The translations under genes were made by a program, and so were the position numbers. A stretch of DNA of 64,000 nucleotides, taken from Aeromicrobium sp. Root495 (GTDB lineage Bacteria > Actinomycetota > Actinomycetes > Propionibacteriales > Nocardioidaceae). The stretch is taken from contig NZ_LMFJ01000001.1 in assembly GCF_001426755.1 (NCBI RefSeq), forward strand, positions 42,634 to 106,633. Reading direction: 5' to 3'. Under the pieces are notes generated by a model. The model was not told the origin of the DNA and did not search any database. It was given only the letters and a program-made list of their open reading frames with translations. This document shows, piece by piece, positions 34,604 to 43,785 of the stretch. Position 1 is the first letter of the stretch. The number at the start of each line of letters is the position of its first letter.

Positions 34604-36874
34604 GTGCCTGACGCCCCCACCCTGGACACCGTGGAGCATGCCTCCACCACCCCCGATCGTGAGCAGCCGTGGGAGGAGCTGGGACTCAAGCCCGACGAGT
34701 ACCAGCGCATCCGCGAGATCCTCGGTCGACGCCCCACCGGCGCGGAGCTGGCCATGTACTCGGTCATGTGGAGCGAGCACTGCTCCTACAAGTCCTCCAA
34801 GGTGCACCTCAAGAAGTTCGGCGACCTGCCGCAGGAGACCCCGCTCGGCAAGACGCTCGCCGGCATCGGCGAGAACGCCGGAGTCATCGACATCGGCCAG
34901 GGCTACGCCGTCACCTTCAAGGTCGAGTCGCACAACCACCCCAGCTACGTCGAGCCGTACCAGGGTGCGGCCACCGGTGTCGGCGGCATCGTCCGCGACA
35001 TCCTGGCCATGGGCGCGCGTCCCGTCGCCGTCATGGACCCCCTGCGCTTCGGCCCGCTCGACGCGCCCGACACCCTGCGCGTGCTGCCGGGCATCGTCGC
35101 GGGCGTCGGCGGCTACGGCAACTGCCTCGGCCTGCCCAACGTCGGCGGTGAGGTCGTCTTCGACGAGACCTACCTCGGCAACCCGCTCGTCAACGCGCTG
35201 TGCGTCGGCGTGCTCCGCCACGAGGACCTGCACCTGGCGTTCGCATCTGGCGTGGGCAACAAGGTCGTGCTCTACGGCGCCCGCACGGGCGGCGACGGCA
35301 TCGGCGGCGTGAGCGTGCTCGCGTCGGAGACCTTCGAGTCGACCGGCCCGTCCAAGCGTCCCGCGGTGCAGGTCGGCGACCCGTTCATGGAGAAGCTCCT
35401 CATCGAGTGCACCCTCGAGCTGTTCGCGGCCAAGGTCGTCAACGGCATCCAGGACCTCGGCGGAGCGGGCCTGTCCTGCGCCACCTCCGAGCTCGCCTCC
35501 GCCGGCGACGGCGGCATGCACGTCGAGCTCGACACCGTGCCGCTGCGTGACTCGTCCCTCTCGCCGGAGGAGATCCTCATGAGCGAGAGCCAGGAGCGCA
35601 TGATGGCGGTCGTGGAGCCCGAGCACCTCGACGCGTTCATGTCCATCTGCGAGAAGTGGGACGTCGAGGCCGTCGTGGTCGGCGAGGTCACCGACGGCGA
35701 CCACCTCGTCATCGACTGGCACGGAGAGACCGTCGTCGACGTGCCCCCGCGCTCCGTGGCGCACGACGGCCCCACCTACGACCGGCCCTACGCCCGCCCC
35801 TCCTGGCAGGACGCCCTGCAGGCCGACACGGCCGACTCCCTCGCCCGTCCCGCCTCGGGCGACGAGCTGCTGGCCGCGCTGCGGGCGATGGTCTCCTCGC
35901 CCAACCTGGCCGACAAGTCGTGGGTCACCGACCAGTACGACCGCTACGTGCAGGGCAACACCGTCCTCGCGCAGCCGGAGGACGCCGGCATCGTCCGCGT
36001 CGACGAGGACACGAACCTCGGGGTCGCCATCTCCACCGACTGCAACGGCCGATTCGCCAAGCTCGACCCCTACGCGGGCGCGCAGCTGGCGCTCGCCGAG
36101 GCCTTCCGCAACGTGGCCGTGAGCGGCGCGCTGCCCCTCGCCGTCACAGACTGCCTCAACTTCGGCTCGCCCGAGGACCCCGACGTCATGTGGCAGTTCG
36201 AGCAGGCCACCCACGGCCTCAAGGACGCCTGCGCCGTGCTCGGCATCCCGGTCACCGGCGGCAACGTGAGCTTCTACAACCAGACCGGCGACACGAACAT
36301 CCTGCCGACCCCCGTCGTGGGCGTGCTCGGCGTGATCGACGACGTCCGTCGCCGCGTCATGCAGGGCTTCGCCGGCCCCGACGAGCACGTCGTCGTGCTG
36401 GGCGAGACGCGCGACGAGCTCTCCGGCTCGGCGTGGGCGGGCGTGGTGCACGACCACCTCGGTGGCCTGCCGCCGGTCGTCGACCTCGAGGCCGAGCAGG
36501 CTCTCGCGGCCGTCCTGCAGGAGGCCTCGAAGCTGGGCCTCGTCACGAGTGCGCACGACCTCTCCGACGGCGGCCTGGCGCAGGCCATCTCGGAGGCGTC
36601 GTTCCGGAACGGTGTCGGCGTCACGGTCGCGCTGGAGGACCCTTTCGTCGAGCTCTTCAGCGAGTCCACGGCCCGCGCGGTCGTGACGGTCGTGGAGGAC
36701 CGGCACGACGAGCTGGTCGCCCTGGCCGAGAAGCACGGTGTCACGCTCACGTCGATCGGTCGCACCGGTGGCACCGACATCACCGTCGAGGGCCAGTTCT
36801 CCGTCCCGGTCAACGAGCTCATGGCGGAGTGGAAGGCCACGCTGCCCGCCGTGCTCGGCGCCACGCTGGGCTGA
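34604..36874 (+). CDS. purL: FGAM synthase large subunit PurL (small type)
   Basis: A 756-residue synthetase subunit converting FGAR to FGAM with ATP and ammonia from PurQ; it needs PurS and PurQ, encoded at 19.8-20.8 kb. Segments: [81 protein letters not shown], and in the second half [23 protein letters not shown] and [14 protein letters not shown]. Length fits the small PurL of Gram-positives. Confidence 0.97.
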   Translation: MPDAPTLDTVEHASTTPDREQPWEELGLKPDEYQRIREILGRRPTGAELAMYSVMWSEHCSYKSSKVHLKKFGDLPQETPLGKTLAGIGENAGVIDIGQGYAVTFKVESHNHPSYVEPYQGAATGVGGIVRDILAMGARPVAVMDPLRFGPLDAPDTLRVLPGIVAGVGGYGNCLGLPNVGGEVVFDETYLGNPLVNALCVGVLRHEDLHLAFASGVGNKVVLYGARTGGDGIGGVSVLASETFESTGPSKRPAVQVGDPFMEKLLIECTLELFAAKVVNGIQDLGGAGLSCATSELASAGDGGMHVELDTVPLRDSSLSPEEILMSESQERMMAVVEPEHLDAFMSICEKWDVEAVVVGEVTDGDHLVIDWHGETVVDVPPRSVAHDGPTYDRPYARPSWQDALQADTADSLARPASGDELLAALRAMVSSPNLADKSWVTDQYDRYVQGNTVLAQPEDAGIVRVDEDTNLGVAISTDCNGRFAKLDPYAGAQLALAEAFRNVAVSGALPLAVTDCLNFGSPEDPDVMWQFEQATHGLKDACAVLGIPVTGGNVSFYNQTGDTNILPTPVVGVLGVIDDVRRRVMQGFAGPDEHVVVLGETRDELSGSAWAGVVHDHLGGLPPVVDLEAEQALAAVLQEASKLGLVTSAHDLSDGGLAQAISEASFRNGVGVTVALEDPFVELFSESTARAVVTVVEDRHDELVALAEKHGVTLTSIGRTGGTDITVEGQFSVPVNELMAEWKATLPAVLGATLG

Positions 36875-36876
36875 GC

Positions 36877-37224
36877 ATGGCCCGTCTCCTCACGCCCCTG
36901 CCCGACGCCGAGGTCGCCGACCTGCTCGCTCGGCTCGACGCCGGAGAGTCCGGGCGCGAGGTGCTCAAGCCCCTCGTGAAGCACTTCCTCGCCGTCCTTG
37001 CGCAGAGGTCGCCCGGTCGCAGCGTCGAGGTCCGCGTCCCGCCCTACTCGGCGGTGCAGTGCATCGAGGGAGCCCGCCACACCCGTGGCACGCCGCCGGC
37101 CGTGGTGGAGACCGACGCCCTCACCTGGATCGGCCTGGCCCGAGGCACACTCGAATGGGCCGACGCCTCGGTCCGCGCGAGCGGCGAGCGCTCCGACCTC
37201 AGCCCCCACCTCCCCCTCACCTGA
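36877..37224 (+). CDS. Sterol carrier family protein (SCP_3 type)
   Basis: A 115-residue protein matching the bacterial SCP ortholog family of actinobacteria: [54 protein letters not shown]. The fold is that of SCP2 lipid-binding domains. The family sits beside purL or purF in many actinobacteria, so a link to purine genes is conserved though unexplained. It begins 2 nt after the purL stop and must share its message. Confidence 0.87.
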   Translation: MARLLTPLPDAEVADLLARLDAGESGREVLKPLVKHFLAVLAQRSPGRSVEVRVPPYSAVQCIEGARHTRGTPPAVVETDALTWIGLARGTLEWADASVRASGERSDLSPHLPLT

Positions 37225-37239
37225 CTCACCCCACCACAC

Positions 37240-37923
37240 TCAGCGGGGGCGGAGGGCCAGGGCGACGTCGGGGTGGTTGGTGGTGACCATCCAGGTGTGC
37301 GGGTCCGACGTCCAGTAGCGGAGGGCGTCGGTGCCGTCGACGGTCCAGACGAGCAGTGGCAGGCCGCGTCGGCGGGCCCAGGAGCGCAGCCAGTACCGCG
37401 CGATGAGCTGGTGACTCACCACCACGTCGACCCCGGCCCGGCGCATGCGGGCGCGGGGGAACCAGGCGGCGGTCCGCGCGAGCCAGCGCGACGGGAGCGT
37501 GCCGCGGTGCGAGCGCGCCGCGGTGGAGAGGCCCAGCCTCAGGCCCGGTGCGTGGGCGGCCGACCAGGCCCGCAGCCGCGGGATGCTCGCGTCCTCCGAC
37601 GTGGTGACGACGATGCGCTCGAGCGGGAGCGCCGCGACGACCAGGGCGACCGCCTCGTGCTCGCCCGTGGCCAGCTTGAGGTCGACGTGCGCGCCCACCT
37701 TCTCACCGGCGCGGAGGACTGCGACGACGTCGGCGAGCAGGACACCGCCTTCGTCCACCGGTGCGTCGTGTCCGACGACGAGTCGACCGGCGGGGGACCG
37801 GTGGACGTCGAACTCGACGTAGTCGGCACCCATCCGCACGGCCCGCTCGACCGCCGCGATCGTGTTCTCGCCCGGGCGGTTGTTGCCGGAGCCTCCGCGG
37901 TGCGCCGACACCAGGACGGTCAT
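37240..37923 (-). CDS. Glycerophosphodiester phosphodiesterase
   Basis: A 227-residue GDPD-fold enzyme releasing glycerol-3-phosphate from deacylated phospholipids. AHRGGSGNNRPGENTIAAVERAVRMGADYVEFDVHRSPAGRLVVGHD contains the catalytic His and metal-binding Glu/Asp; VDLK, and the C-terminal LLVWTVDGTDALRYW and VTTNHPDVAL complete the barrel. No signal peptide, so it is cytoplasmic. The ATG at 37923 overlaps the stop of the upstream DUF1906 gene. Confidence 0.92.
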   Translation of the reverse strand: MTVLVSAHRGGSGNNRPGENTIAAVERAVRMGADYVEFDVHRSPAGRLVVGHDAPVDEGGVLLADVVAVLRAGEKVGAHVDLKLATGEHEAVALVVAALPLERIVVTTSEDASIPRLRAWSAAHAPGLRLGLSTAARSHRGTLPSRWLARTAAWFPRARMRRAGVDVVVSHQLIARYWLRSWARRRGLPLLVWTVDGTDALRYWTSDPHTWMVTTNHPDVALALRPR

Positions 37924-39263
37924 GACAGGCGGTGAGCTGCCCGCAGCTTGGCCCAGACGTCGGTGGTCACCGTGATGTAGCCGGTCTGCCCGTTGGCCTT
38001 GCGGTACCGGGAGACGCAGCGCTCGGTGGCGTGGTCGTAGACGCCCGTGGAGATGTAGTCGCACCCGGCGGCCCGCAGCGAGCGCTGCAGACGCCAGACG
38101 CGCTCACCCGTCGCGCCGTACTTGAGCACGTAGGGCGTGCTTCCCTCGGCCAGCAGGGCGGTCCAGAAGCCGGGGGTGGTCTGGCCGGTCTGCGCCCAGC
38201 CCTTCTTCCTGCGGTACGCGTTGACGGCGGCGATCGTGCCTGCCCCCACCTCGCTCGTGACGTCCTTCTTGAGGCCCAGCTGCTTCAGGGCGCACTGCAG
38301 GGCGCGGACCTGCGGGGCCGTGGAACCCTTCGCCAGGAGCGGGTACGTCTTGTAGGTCATGGTGACGTTGCCGCACGCCTTGGGGTCGGCCGAGTACTGC
38401 CAGCCGTTCCCGACCTCCATGAAGTTCCGGTCGATGTTGATCGTGTGCCCGCGGTAGGTCTCGTCGGTGCCGTTGTGGAACTGGTGGATGCGCTGCTTGG
38501 CCCAGTACCTGTCGGCGAGGTAGGGGCCGGCGTCGGTGTCGGCCTTCTTGTTGGTCCAGGCCACCCACACCTGGTCGGGGTTGGTCATCTTGACGAACGA
38601 GACCTTCTTCCTGCCCGCGCGGACCTCGTTCAGCAGGGCGATGGCCGCGGAGCCGCTGGAGTACACGCCGGAACGGAAGCCCTTGGCGTGGAGGCGGTCG
38701 GTCCAGCCGTCGATGAAGGCGAGGATCGCGTTGTCGCACGTGGTGGTGCGGGCGTACCACTCGAGGTCGAGGTAGCTCACGCTGTTCTTGCCGAGGCCGT
38801 ACTTGGCGAACGCGGCGATGGTCTCGTTGGCGTCGCTGATGCCCAGCTCACGCGCCTTGACCGTGCTGGTGGGGAGCTTCTTCTTCTGGACCCGGCTGCT
38901 GGGGTTGTTCTTGAAGCACGGCGACTGGTAGCCGACGTGGATGGGCATGAACTGCCAGCCCTTGGCGGCGTTGGCCATGACCCACGTCCTGCTCAGGTTG
39001 GGCTGGTACTTGTCGCCGCAGTAGCGCGAGTTGCCGGAGACGTAGATGCCGATGGCCTGGTACGGCGAGTACTGGCCCCACGCGTCCATGACCTTCTGGC
39101 TCGGCGCCTGGCAGGCGTCGAAGGCGTAGCCGCGGTGGCTGCCGGGGGCCTGAGGGGTGACCGCCGACGCGGTGGAGGACCCGAGAGGGGTCAGGACAGC
39201 GGTCAACAGCGCGGCGACGAGCGTTCCGACGAGCCGCGCGGTGGGGGAAGGCACCAGACGCAT
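37920..39263 (-). CDS. Secreted DUF1906 glycoside-hydrolase-like protein with peptidoglycan-binding repeats
   Basis: A 447-residue exported protein. Residues 1-35 are a Sec signal (TAVLTPLGSSTASA). A DUF1906 (Rv2525c-like) TIM-barrel domain follows: GYAFDACQAPSQKVMDAW, AIGIYVSGNSRYC, SYLDLEWYA and RSGVYSSGSAA. The C-terminal third has two peptidoglycan-binding-1-like repeats (APQVRALQCALKQLGL; GERVWRLQRSLRAAGC). It probably acts on or binds the cell wall. TACCCT 6 nt before the ATG on the minus strand supports the start at 39263. Confidence 0.9.
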   Translation of the reverse strand: MRLVPSPTARLVGTLVAALLTAVLTPLGSSTASAVTPQAPGSHRGYAFDACQAPSQKVMDAWGQYSPYQAIGIYVSGNSRYCGDKYQPNLSRTWVMANAAKGWQFMPIHVGYQSPCFKNNPSSRVQKKKLPTSTVKARELGISDANETIAAFAKYGLGKNSVSYLDLEWYARTTTCDNAILAFIDGWTDRLHAKGFRSGVYSSGSAAIALLNEVRAGRKKVSFVKMTNPDQVWVAWTNKKADTDAGPYLADRYWAKQRIHQFHNGTDETYRGHTINIDRNFMEVGNGWQYSADPKACGNVTMTYKTYPLLAKGSTAPQVRALQCALKQLGLKKDVTSEVGAGTIAAVNAYRRKKGWAQTGQTTPGFWTALLAEGSTPYVLKYGATGERVWRLQRSLRAAGCDYISTGVYDHATERCVSRYRKANGQTGYITVTTDVWAKLRAAHRLS

Positions 39264-39310
39264 GGACCGAGGGTACGTCCCACGAGTCCCACCTGTCACA
39301 CGTCTGGCGA

Positions 39311-39404
39311 GACGGTTTACCACGGTAAGTCGGTAGACATGCCCATACCTCCGGAAGCTTCCGGAGGTATGGGTCAGGTTGCCAACACACCGTGGTAAAC
39401 CGTC
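39311..39404. repeat. Intergenic palindromic element C (32-bp perfect palindrome with inverted flanks)
   Basis: The core at 39342-39373 is a perfect 32-bp palindrome (half-site CCCATACCTCCGGAAG). GACGGTTTACCACGGT at 39311-39326 and its exact complement at 39389-39404 flank it at near-equal distance. The element begins 6 bp after the acyl-CoA synthetase stop and ends upstream of the DUF1906 promoter. It belongs with elements A and B by its GGTTYACCACGG flanks and core length. Confidence 0.85.
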
Positions 39405-39410
39405 CGGGGG

Positions 39411-40973
39411 TCAGACCTGGCGGTCGCGGTCGGCCCAGTAGGGCTTGCGGAGGTCGCGCTTGAGGATCTTCCCGGAGGGGTTGCGGGGGAGGGCCTCGAT
39501 GACGTCGATCGACGACGGCGCCTTGTAGTGCGCAAGCCGCTCGCGCGCGAAGGCGATGAGCTCCTCCGCCGACGCGCTCTGGTCGGGCTTGAGCGCCACG
39601 ACGGCCTTCACGGTCTCGCCCCAGCGGTCGTCGGGGACGCCGATGACGGCCAGCTCGAGCACGGCCGGGTGCTCGGCCAGGACCCGCTCCACCTCAGGCG
39701 AGTACACGTTCTCGCCGCCCGTGATGATCATGTCCTTCACGCGGTCCTCGATGAAGACGAACCCTTCGTCGTCGACGCGGCCGATGTCGCCGGAGCGGAG
39801 CCACCCGTCGGGCGTGAGGAGCTCCTCGGTGGCCTCGGGCCGGCCCAGGTAGCCGCTCGTGGCCTGCTCGGTGCGCCACCACAGCTCGCCGGACTCGCCG
39901 GGGGCGACGTCCTCCAGGGTGATGGCGTCGACGACGCGTCCCTCGACGCCGGGAATGGGCTTGCCGGCGCTCACGAGCCGCTCGGGGTGGTCGGCGTCGC
40001 GGTGCGCGGCGTCGTCGAGGATCGTGACGACACCAGCCATCTCGGTCATGCCGTACACCTGCATGAACGTGGTGGTGGGCCAGTGCTCGAGCGCCCCACG
40101 CAGCACCGGGAGCGGCATGGGCGCCGCTCCGTAGCTGAACACCTTGAGCCGGCTGAACAGGCCCATGGCCTGCGGTCCGGCCTGCAGGAGACCTGCGACG
40201 ACGGCGGGCACGAGGAACGCGTGCGTGACGCCGGCCATCATGGCGCCCGCGAGCAGCGTGGCGTCGACCTCACGGATGATGAAGCCGTGCGTGCCGGTGG
40301 CCGGGCCGAACAGCGCGTAGGACGAGCCTCCGACGTGGAACATCGGCATGGCGATGAGCATCATGTCGCCCTCGCCGTACTCGACGTCGCCGCCGGCGTA
40401 GCGGGTGTGCACCACCATGTTGTGCTGGCTGAGCATGACGCCCTTGGGGCGCCCCGTGGTGCCCGAGCTGTACATGACGAGGCACGTGTCGTGGGGGTCG
40501 ACGTCGTCCTGGCGCTCGACCGGCGACGCCGCTGCGACCCAGGCCTCGAGCTCGTCGGACTCCCCACCCACGACGATGATCCGCTCGACGGTCGTGAGCT
40601 TGTCGCGGATCAGCTCGATCGAGGGCAGCAGCTCGTGGCCGACGAACAGGATCCGTGCGCCGGCGTCGTTGATGACGTAGTCGAGCTCGTCACCTGCGAG
40701 GCGCCAGTTCACGATGGCGTTGGCCGCGCCGAGCAGGCACACGGCCTGGGTGGCGGTGAGCGTGGCGGGGTTGTTCTTGTCGAGGAAGGCGATGCGGTCG
40801 CCCCGGCCGATGCCCTCGGCCTGCAGGGCGCCGGCGAAGGCGCGAACGTCGTCCCAGGCCTCGGCCCACGTCCAGGTGCGCTCCAGGTACGTCCAGCACG
40901 GGTCGTCGGGCTGGTGCTCCGCGCGGTAGGCGTGGAAGTCGGTCAGGAACGTCGCGGCGGGCAGGTCGGCCAT
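39411..40973 (-). CDS. Acyl-CoA synthetase (AMP-forming)
   Basis: A 520-residue ANL-superfamily ligase. P-loop MYSSGTTGRPKGVM, PMFHVGGSSY, FMQVYGMTEMAG, GWLRSGDIGRVDDEGFVFIEDRVKDMIITGGENVYSPEVE, and the catalytic lysine in NPSGKILKRDL. It activates a fatty, aromatic or steroid-derived acid; the substrate is open. On the minus strand a TAGGGT -10 box (41023-41018) and GAGGAG site precede the ATG. A Crp-like palindrome overlaps the predicted transcript start. It has the same general layout as the ligase at 18.2 kb but is clearly distinct. Confidence 0.93.
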   Translation of the reverse strand: MADLPAATFLTDFHAYRAEHQPDDPCWTYLERTWTWAEAWDDVRAFAGALQAEGIGRGDRIAFLDKNNPATLTATQAVCLLGAANAIVNWRLAGDELDYVINDAGARILFVGHELLPSIELIRDKLTTVERIIVVGGESDELEAWVAAASPVERQDDVDPHDTCLVMYSSGTTGRPKGVMLSQHNMVVHTRYAGGDVEYGEGDMMLIAMPMFHVGGSSYALFGPATGTHGFIIREVDATLLAGAMMAGVTHAFLVPAVVAGLLQAGPQAMGLFSRLKVFSYGAAPMPLPVLRGALEHWPTTTFMQVYGMTEMAGVVTILDDAAHRDADHPERLVSAGKPIPGVEGRVVDAITLEDVAPGESGELWWRTEQATSGYLGRPEATEELLTPDGWLRSGDIGRVDDEGFVFIEDRVKDMIITGGENVYSPEVERVLAEHPAVLELAVIGVPDDRWGETVKAVVALKPDQSASAEELIAFARERLAHYKAPSSIDVIEALPRNPSGKILKRDLRKPYWADRDRQV

Positions 40974-40998
40974 GGAGGGGCTCCTCGTGGTCGGGCGG

Positions 40999-41014
40999 TG
41001 TGACGGGGGTCACG
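40999..41014. promoter_or_regulatory. Crp/GlxR-like palindrome
   Basis: TGTGA-N6-TCACG, close to the Crp/GlxR consensus TGTGA-N6-TCACA. It overlaps the predicted start of the acyl-CoA synthetase transcript (about 41011), a position that would favour repression. Confidence 0.45.
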
Positions 41015-41081
41015 CCCACCCTAGGCCGCGCGGCACGACCGGCGCCATGGTCGTTGCCCGCCGCACAGGAATGCGCTGCGG

Positions 41082-41534
41082 TCAGCGCTCGACGAGACCG
41101 GCGATCCGCTCGAGCGTCCTCCGCATGCCGGCCTGGTTGGCGGCAGGGATCTTGCTGCGCTTCAGGAAGAACTTCTGCTTGTCCCGGCTCACGTCCCAGG
41201 TCTCCCGGACAAGAGTGCTGCCCTCGCCCGCCGGCTCCAGCTCGTAGCGCCAGATCCGGCCCCCGACGAGTCCGCCCAGGCCGGTGGTCTGCCACGCGAT
41301 GCGCTGGTCGGGCACGAGCTCGATGACGGTGTTTCTGGTGCGGTAGCCGACGCCCATGTGCATCGCCATGCCGAACACCGACCCGATCGAGAGCGGCTCT
41401 GAGTCCCCGCGCGTTCCCCGCACGGTCCCCGACCCGTCGATCTCCTGGTGCTTGGCCGCGTCGGAGAGATAGGCGAAGATCGCCGAGGCCGGCGCTGCGA
41501 TGGTCCGTTCCACGCTCAGGGTGTCGTTGTCCAT
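41082..41534 (-). CDS. SRPBCC family protein
   Basis: A 150-residue START/Bet-v-1-like lipid-binding fold protein: LSVERTIAAPASAIFAYLSDAAKHQEIDGSGTVRG at the start, the RNTVIELVPDQRIAWQ strand pair, and the C-terminal helix MRRTLERIAGLVE. Members bind hydrophobic ligands or act as cyclases and aromatases; the ligand is unknown. CAGGAT 6 nt before the ATG may be its -10 box. It lies upstream of, and in line with, the acyl-CoA synthetase. Confidence 0.87.
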   Translation of the reverse strand: MDNDTLSVERTIAAPASAIFAYLSDAAKHQEIDGSGTVRGTRGDSEPLSIGSVFGMAMHMGVGYRTRNTVIELVPDQRIAWQTTGLGGLVGGRIWRYELEPAGEGSTLVRETWDVSRDKQKFFLKRSKIPAANQAGMRRTLERIAGLVER

Positions 41535-41567
41535 GACCCCATCCTGGCCGAGGTCGGCCCGGTCGGC

Positions 41568-42251
41568 TCAGCCGAGCAGGTACGCGGCGAGGAACCCGGC
41601 CGCGGTGGCCAGCCCGACCCACCAGCCACCGTCGCGGTACGCCTCGGGCATGAGGGTGTCGGCGAGCACCGCGATCGTGGCCCCTCCCGCGAAGGCCTGG
41701 GTGAGCGCGATCGCGTCCGGGCTCACGACGTCGGCGGCCGCGTGGGCGACCACCGTGACGACGACCAGGACCGTTCCGGTCACGGTCCACAGCAGCAGCC
41801 CCTTGCGGGCGCCCATGCTCGGGTCGTCGCGCAGGGTCGACGCGCTCCCGATGGCCTCCGGCATGTTGCCGACCGCGATCGCGACGAGCAGGGCGAGACC
41901 GCCGTCCGAGAGGCTGACGCCGAGCGCCGCGTTCTCCGGCACGCCGTCGAGCACGGCACCGAGGAGAAGTCCGAGGCCCACGGCCCCGCCGGCGGCCCGC
42001 CGGTCGAGCCAGTGGTTGGCGGTCACGTAGACGCCCGCGCCGAGCAGCAGCGCGCCTCCCGCCTCCAGGTGCGGGAGGGCCTCGAAGGCCGGTCCGAAGA
42101 GCTCCTCGCCGGCCGCGGCGACCATGGTCCCGGCGCCGAAGGCCATGAGCGCGGCCAGCACCTCCTGGGGCAGCTTCCAGCGCAGCCCGATCGCCGCGCC
42201 GCCCACGAGCGGCACGGCCGTGGCGAGGCCATAGGCGAGTGCAAGCACCAT
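41568..42251 (-). CDS. ZIP family metal transporter
   Basis: A 227-residue membrane protein with about eight helices. The metal-site helices read LDGVPENAALGVSL and AVGNMPEAIGSA, matching the ZIP HNxPE-type motif with the first His replaced, and GAGTMVAAAGEELFGPAF precedes them. It may move Zn2+ or another divalent metal. It is divergent from purF with 40 bp between the start codons. Confidence 0.87.
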   Translation of the reverse strand: MVLALAYGLATAVPLVGGAAIGLRWKLPQEVLAALMAFGAGTMVAAAGEELFGPAFEALPHLEAGGALLLGAGVYVTANHWLDRRAAGGAVGLGLLLGAVLDGVPENAALGVSLSDGGLALLVAIAVGNMPEAIGSASTLRDDPSMGARKGLLLWTVTGTVLVVVTVVAHAAADVVSPDAIALTQAFAGGATIAVLADTLMPEAYRDGGWWVGLATAAGFLAAYLLG

Positions 42252-42279
42252 GTGGTCACGGTAAGCCTTGCGAGCCCCC

Positions 42280-42285
42280 TACACT
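42280..42285 (+). promoter_or_regulatory. -10 box (TACACT) of purF
   Basis: TACACT ends 6 nt before the GTG at 42292, supporting that codon as a leaderless start of the purF-purM operon. Confidence 0.55.
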
Positions 42286-42291
42286 GGACCC

Positions 42292-43785
42292 GTGGCACGT
42301 GGTGACGGTCGGCTGACGCACGACATCGACCCCCAGGACGTCGGACCCCAGGACGCCTGTGGCGTCTTCGGTGTGTGGGCTCCCGGTGAGGAGGTCGCCA
42401 AGCTCACGTACTACGGCCTGTACGCGCTGCAGCACCGTGGGCAGGAGTCGGCAGGCATCGCCGTGAGCAACGGGCGCCAGATCCTCGTCTACAAGGACAT
42501 GGGCCTCGTCTCGCAGGTCTTCGACGAGTCCACGCTCGAGTCGCTCAAGGGCTCCATCGCCATCGGCCACGCGCGCTACAGCACCACCGGCGCCAGCGTC
42601 TGGCAGAACGCGCAGCCCACGTTCCGGCCCACCGCCAACGGCTCGGTCGCCCTCGGGCACAACGGCAACCTCACCAACACCCACGACCTCCAGCAGCTCC
42701 TGCTCGAGCGCACGGCCGACCAGGCCAAGGGTCGCAAGGGCGAGGGCGAGACCGCCACCACCGACACGTCGGTCATGGCCAGCCTGCTCGCCTCGTACCA
42801 GGACCGCTCCGTCGAGGAGGCCGCCCTCGAGGTGCTCCCGCGCCTGCGCGGAGCCTTCTCCCTCGTCTTCATGGACGAGAACACGCTCTACGCCGCGCGC
42901 GACCCGCAGGGCATCCGCCCGCTCGTGCTCGGCCGCCTGGAGCGCGGCTGGGTCGTCGCCTCCGAGACCGCCGCCCTCGACATCGTCGGCGCCTCGTACA
43001 TCCGCGAGATCGAGCCCGGCGAGTTCATCGCCATCGACGAGGACGGCCTGCGCACCGAGCGCTTCGCCGAGGCCGCGCCCAAGGGCTGCATCTTCGAGTA
43101 CGTCTACCTCGCGCGGCCCGACACCACCATCGCCGACCAGCGCGTCTTCACGGTGCGTCAGGACATTGGCCGCCAGCTCGCCCGTGAGTTCCCGGTCGAC
43201 GCCGACCTCGTCATCCCCGTGCCGGAGTCCGGCACCCCCGCCGCCATCGGCTACGCCGCCGAGTCCGGCATCCCGTTCGGCCACGGGCTCGTCAAGAACT
43301 CGTACGTGGGCCGCACCTTCATCCAGCCGTCGCAGACCATCCGTCAGCTCGGCATCCGGCTCAAGCTCAACCCCCTGCGCGACGTGATCGCCGGCAAGCG
43401 CCTCGTGGTCGTCGACGACTCCATCGTCCGCGGCAACACCCAGCGCGCGCTCGTGCGCATGCTCCGCGAGTTCGGTGCGGCCGAGGTGCACGTGCGGATC
43501 TCCAGCCCGCCGGTCAAGTGGCCGTGCTTCTACGGCATCGACTTCGCCTCGCGTGCCGAGCTCATCGCCAACGGCATCAGCGTCGACGAGATCTGCCGCT
43601 CCATCGGAGCCGACTCGCTCGCCTACGTCTCGCTCGACAACCTCGTCGAGGCCACCAACGTGCCCAAGGAGAACCTCTGCCGGGCGTGCTTCGACGGCAT
43701 CTACCCCGTCGCGCTCCCCGAGGACGACCTCATCGGCAAGCACCTGCTCGAGACCGACGCCAAGCCCCTCAAGGTGATCCAGTGA
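42292..43785 (+). CDS. purF: Amidophosphoribosyltransferase
   Basis: Commits PRPP to purine synthesis by adding an amide from glutamine. The 497-residue protein has a 22-residue propeptide and then Cys23 (QDACGVFGVW), which becomes the N-terminal nucleophile after self-cleavage. Further on: LYALQHRGQESAGIAV, ARYSTTG, GHNGNLTN, and the PRPP site VVVDDSIVRGNT. Cysteines in SPPVKWPCFYGID and ENLCRACFDGIYP suggest the Fe4S4 type found in Bacillus. The stop overlaps the purM GTG. Confidence 0.96.
   Translation: MARGDGRLTHDIDPQDVGPQDACGVFGVWAPGEEVAKLTYYGLYALQHRGQESAGIAVSNGRQILVYKDMGLVSQVFDESTLESLKGSIAIGHARYSTTGASVWQNAQPTFRPTANGSVALGHNGNLTNTHDLQQLLLERTADQAKGRKGEGETATTDTSVMASLLASYQDRSVEEAALEVLPRLRGAFSLVFMDENTLYAARDPQGIRPLVLGRLERGWVVASETAALDIVGASYIREIEPGEFIAIDEDGLRTERFAEAAPKGCIFEYVYLARPDTTIADQRVFTVRQDIGRQLAREFPVDADLVIPVPESGTPAAIGYAAESGIPFGHGLVKNSYVGRTFIQPSQTIRQLGIRLKLNPLRDVIAGKRLVVVDDSIVRGNTQRALVRMLREFGAAEVHVRISSPPVKWPCFYGIDFASRAELIANGISVDEICRSIGADSLAYVSLDNLVEATNVPKENLCRACFDGIYPVALPEDDLIGKHLLETDAKPLKVIQ

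Noticed and set aside
33749-36736. A 995-codon open frame antisense to purL
   Set aside because: Same cause: no recognisable domain, and the plus strand carries an unambiguous purL.
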